A stretch of DNA of 14,509 nt from Gemmatimonadota bacterium. GTDB lineage: Bacteria; Gemmatimonadota; Gemmatimonadetes; Gemmatimonadales; GWC2-71-9. Positions 13,460 through 14,509 of this stretch are shown piece by piece. The notes under the pieces are model-generated. The model saw nothing but the letters and a program-made list of their open reading frames with translations, searched no databases and was not told the DNA's origin. A program made the position numbers and the translations under genes. The stretch is taken from assembly GCA_003222235.1 (NCBI GenBank), contig QHVD01000283.1:1-14509 (forward strand), read 5' to 3'. Numbering within the stretch: the stretch's first letter is position 1; each line of letters opens with the position of its first letter.

Positions 13460-13981
13460 GTGACGGTTGTGCTCCCGTATGAGTTCGACACCAGCGACGT
13501 CTGGCGGAAGATCATCAAGGGGGTGTTCGCCCTGAACGCGATGATCATCCTCGGTCTGCTCTACTCGCTACTGATCTCCCATCGCTGGGGGGTGGTGGCG
13601 CAGCTGGCGCTCATCGAAGCGTTCCTGCTGGCCTTCGCACGGGTGTGCGTGCGGTTTCAGTCGGGGTCCATCGGCACGCTCACCGCAGAGCGCGTGGTCA
13701 TTCAGCCGAACCAGCTGCTGTGGTTCACGCTCCCGGGGCCCGAGGGTACGTACGGACTCGATCGCTTCTCGGCGATCCGCGTCGAGTCCAGGGCCGGACC
13801 CCTGGGAACCGCCGTCTCCACCGGTCCCAACGAAGTGGTGTGGTTGTCGGGTCGGCCGGGCACACCCGACATCGTTCTTGCGAGAACCGAGAACCGTGCG
13901 GGTGAAGTTGTCGGTCGGGAGTTCGGCGCGCTGCTCAAGCTGCCGGTGAAGGAAACGGGAACGAAGGTGATCAGACTGTAG
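13460..13981 (+). CDS. Two-span membrane protein with a C-terminal PH-like domain
   Basis: A 173-aa protein, the only intact plus-strand gene. Two hydrophobic helices (about residues 23-40, VFALNAMIILGLLYSLLI, and 46-62, AQLALIEAFLLAFARVC) are followed by a beta-rich domain (about 70-160: GTLTAERVVIQPNQLLWFTL ... NEVVWLSGRPGTPDIVLART) that recalls bacterial PH-like domains, ending in a helix (EVVGREFGALLKL). The GTG at 13460 follows AAGGAGG by 4-5 nt; a further GTG nearby is too far from it. An in-frame start at 13409 lies before this site and is rejected. It is transcribed away from the ABC-F gene and converges with the decayed AhpD-like gene, whose open frame runs antisense over its last 280 nt. 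Function unknown. Confidence 0.65.
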   Translation: MTVVLPYEFDTSDVWRKIIKGVFALNAMIILGLLYSLLISHRWGVVAQLALIEAFLLAFARVCVRFQSGSIGTLTAERVVIQPNQLLWFTLPGPEGTYGLDRFSAIRVESRAGPLGTAVSTGPNEVVWLSGRPGTPDIVLARTENRAGEVVGREFGALLKLPVKETGTKVIRL

Positions 13982-14492
13982 GTCCCACCCAGCCCGAGGG
14001 CGAGATTGAAGTAGCTGCCGAACACGTTCAACCCGACGAGCGCGACGATCTTCACCAGCTGCTCGTCGCTGAACCCGGCCTGACGGAGTGCGGCCGCCTC
14101 GTCAGTGGGAAGATGGCCGCGCTCCTGCACCATCGTCGCCGCGAAACGCAGCGCCGCGCGGGCGCCGGGATCGCGCGATTTGGCGCGCCGTGCCGCCGCG
14201 ATCTCCTGGGCCCCGAGGCCGTCGCGGCGGCCGAGCGCCTCTGCCAACGCCAGGAAGTAACGAGACCCAGTCGCCTCGGCGACGATGAGGGCGAGCTGAT
14301 TGCGCAGCGACGCCGGCAGCGTCGTCCGCTGCATGGCGTAGGTGAAGTCGAGGTACCCGCCGAGCACGGTCGGGGAAGGGGCCATCACGCGAATCATGTT
14401 GGGGATGCGGCCAAGCCGCTGCTGCAGTCCGTCGAGCGGTTCCTTGGTCTGGTCAGTCGCAGCAGACGGTCGATCGGGGAGAGCACAGACAT
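13702..14492 (-). pseudogene. Decayed AhpD-like / carboxymuconolactone decarboxylase family gene
   Basis: The body (RIPNMIRVMAPSPTVLGGYL ... LVKIVALVGLNVFGSYFN) is clearly of the AhpD-like alkylhydroperoxidase family. Three oddities. First, the ATG with a good GGAGG (14492; 14501-14505) reads MSVLSPID, but the continuing family sequence (SAATDQTKEPLDGLQQRLGR) is in another frame; one lost base near 14475 explains it. Second, the catalytic CxxC...H motif (family GCxYCLxxH) is GSRYFLALA, lacking both Cys and His. Third, the usual end after FNxxxG is missed, and the frame continues about 75 residues antisense to the neighbouring plus-strand gene before stopping at 13702. An unshifted protein could start at ATG 14397 (231 aa) but would lack about 30 N-terminal residues. 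A sequencing error could account for the frameshift alone. Confidence 0.6.
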
Positions 14493-14509
14493 GGGATGGG
14501 CCTCCAGTG

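Noticed and set aside
13258..13548. 97-residue N-terminal extension of the ABC-F protein
   Set aside because: ABC-F proteins begin at the first nucleotide-binding domain strand (AILSFSDIT); the extension overlaps the promoter and the divergent plus-strand gene start.
1..14509. CRISPR array, rRNA, full tRNA
   Set aside because: No regularly spaced short repeats, conserved rRNA stretches or complete cloverleaf was found by eye on either strand.

Overview
This is a GC-rich bacterial chromosomal window. Coding regions have strongly G/C-biased third positions, starts include several GTG and one TTG, and most starts have purine-rich ribosome binding sites. Multi-domain membrane Ser/Thr protein kinases with TolB/FlgO-like outer domains, a kinase-rich gene order and secreted NTF2-like and propeller proteins fit Gemmatimonadota (soil or sediment) best. 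That phylum call is inference, not proof; Acidobacteriota is the main alternative.

Layout, left to right. Nearly every intact gene is on the minus strand, so transcription mostly runs right to left. Positions 1-1285 hold a two-gene operon: a secreted NTF2-like protein followed by a partial NAD-dependent epimerase with a TTG start. Positions 1612-4592 hold an unknown 131-aa protein overlapping a large kinase (membrane domain, GAF, zinc ribbon, kinase). Positions 4853-6370 hold a second, membrane-anchored kinase with an outer domain. Positions 6525-7946 encode a periplasmic HtrA/DegP-type protease with two PDZ domains. Positions 8116-10238 hold a possible 53-aa protein, a membrane-anchored beta-propeller fused to a DUF11 domain, and a small three-helix membrane protein. 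Positions 10291-10472 are a transposase relic, followed by a DUF4188 family gene and a plus-strand orphan gene tail. Positions 11317-13257 encode an ABC-F ATPase of the Uup type. A plus-strand membrane protein (13460-13981) and a decayed AhpD-like gene (13702-14492) close the window.

The main unexplained signal is a diverged promoter-leader-hairpin module present twice in the same orientation. One copy precedes the NTF2/epimerase operon (about 1317-1433) and the other precedes the unknown-protein/kinase operon (about 4631-4781). Each copy has a similar -35, an exact 16-nt spacer, an identical -10 (CATATT), a perfectly shared 28-nt block, and a GC-rich hairpin followed by a T-rich run just before the start codon. 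This looks like an attenuator-type or riboswitch-like control element linking two operons, although simple duplication is possible.

The functional theme is envelope sensing and quality control: two kinases, a DegP-type protease, and propeller and NTF2-like exported proteins. Three degraded pieces (transposase 3' end, orphan ORF tail, frameshifted AhpD-like gene) show that the right half has been rearranged. No rRNA, complete tRNA, CRISPR array or complete insertion sequence was seen.
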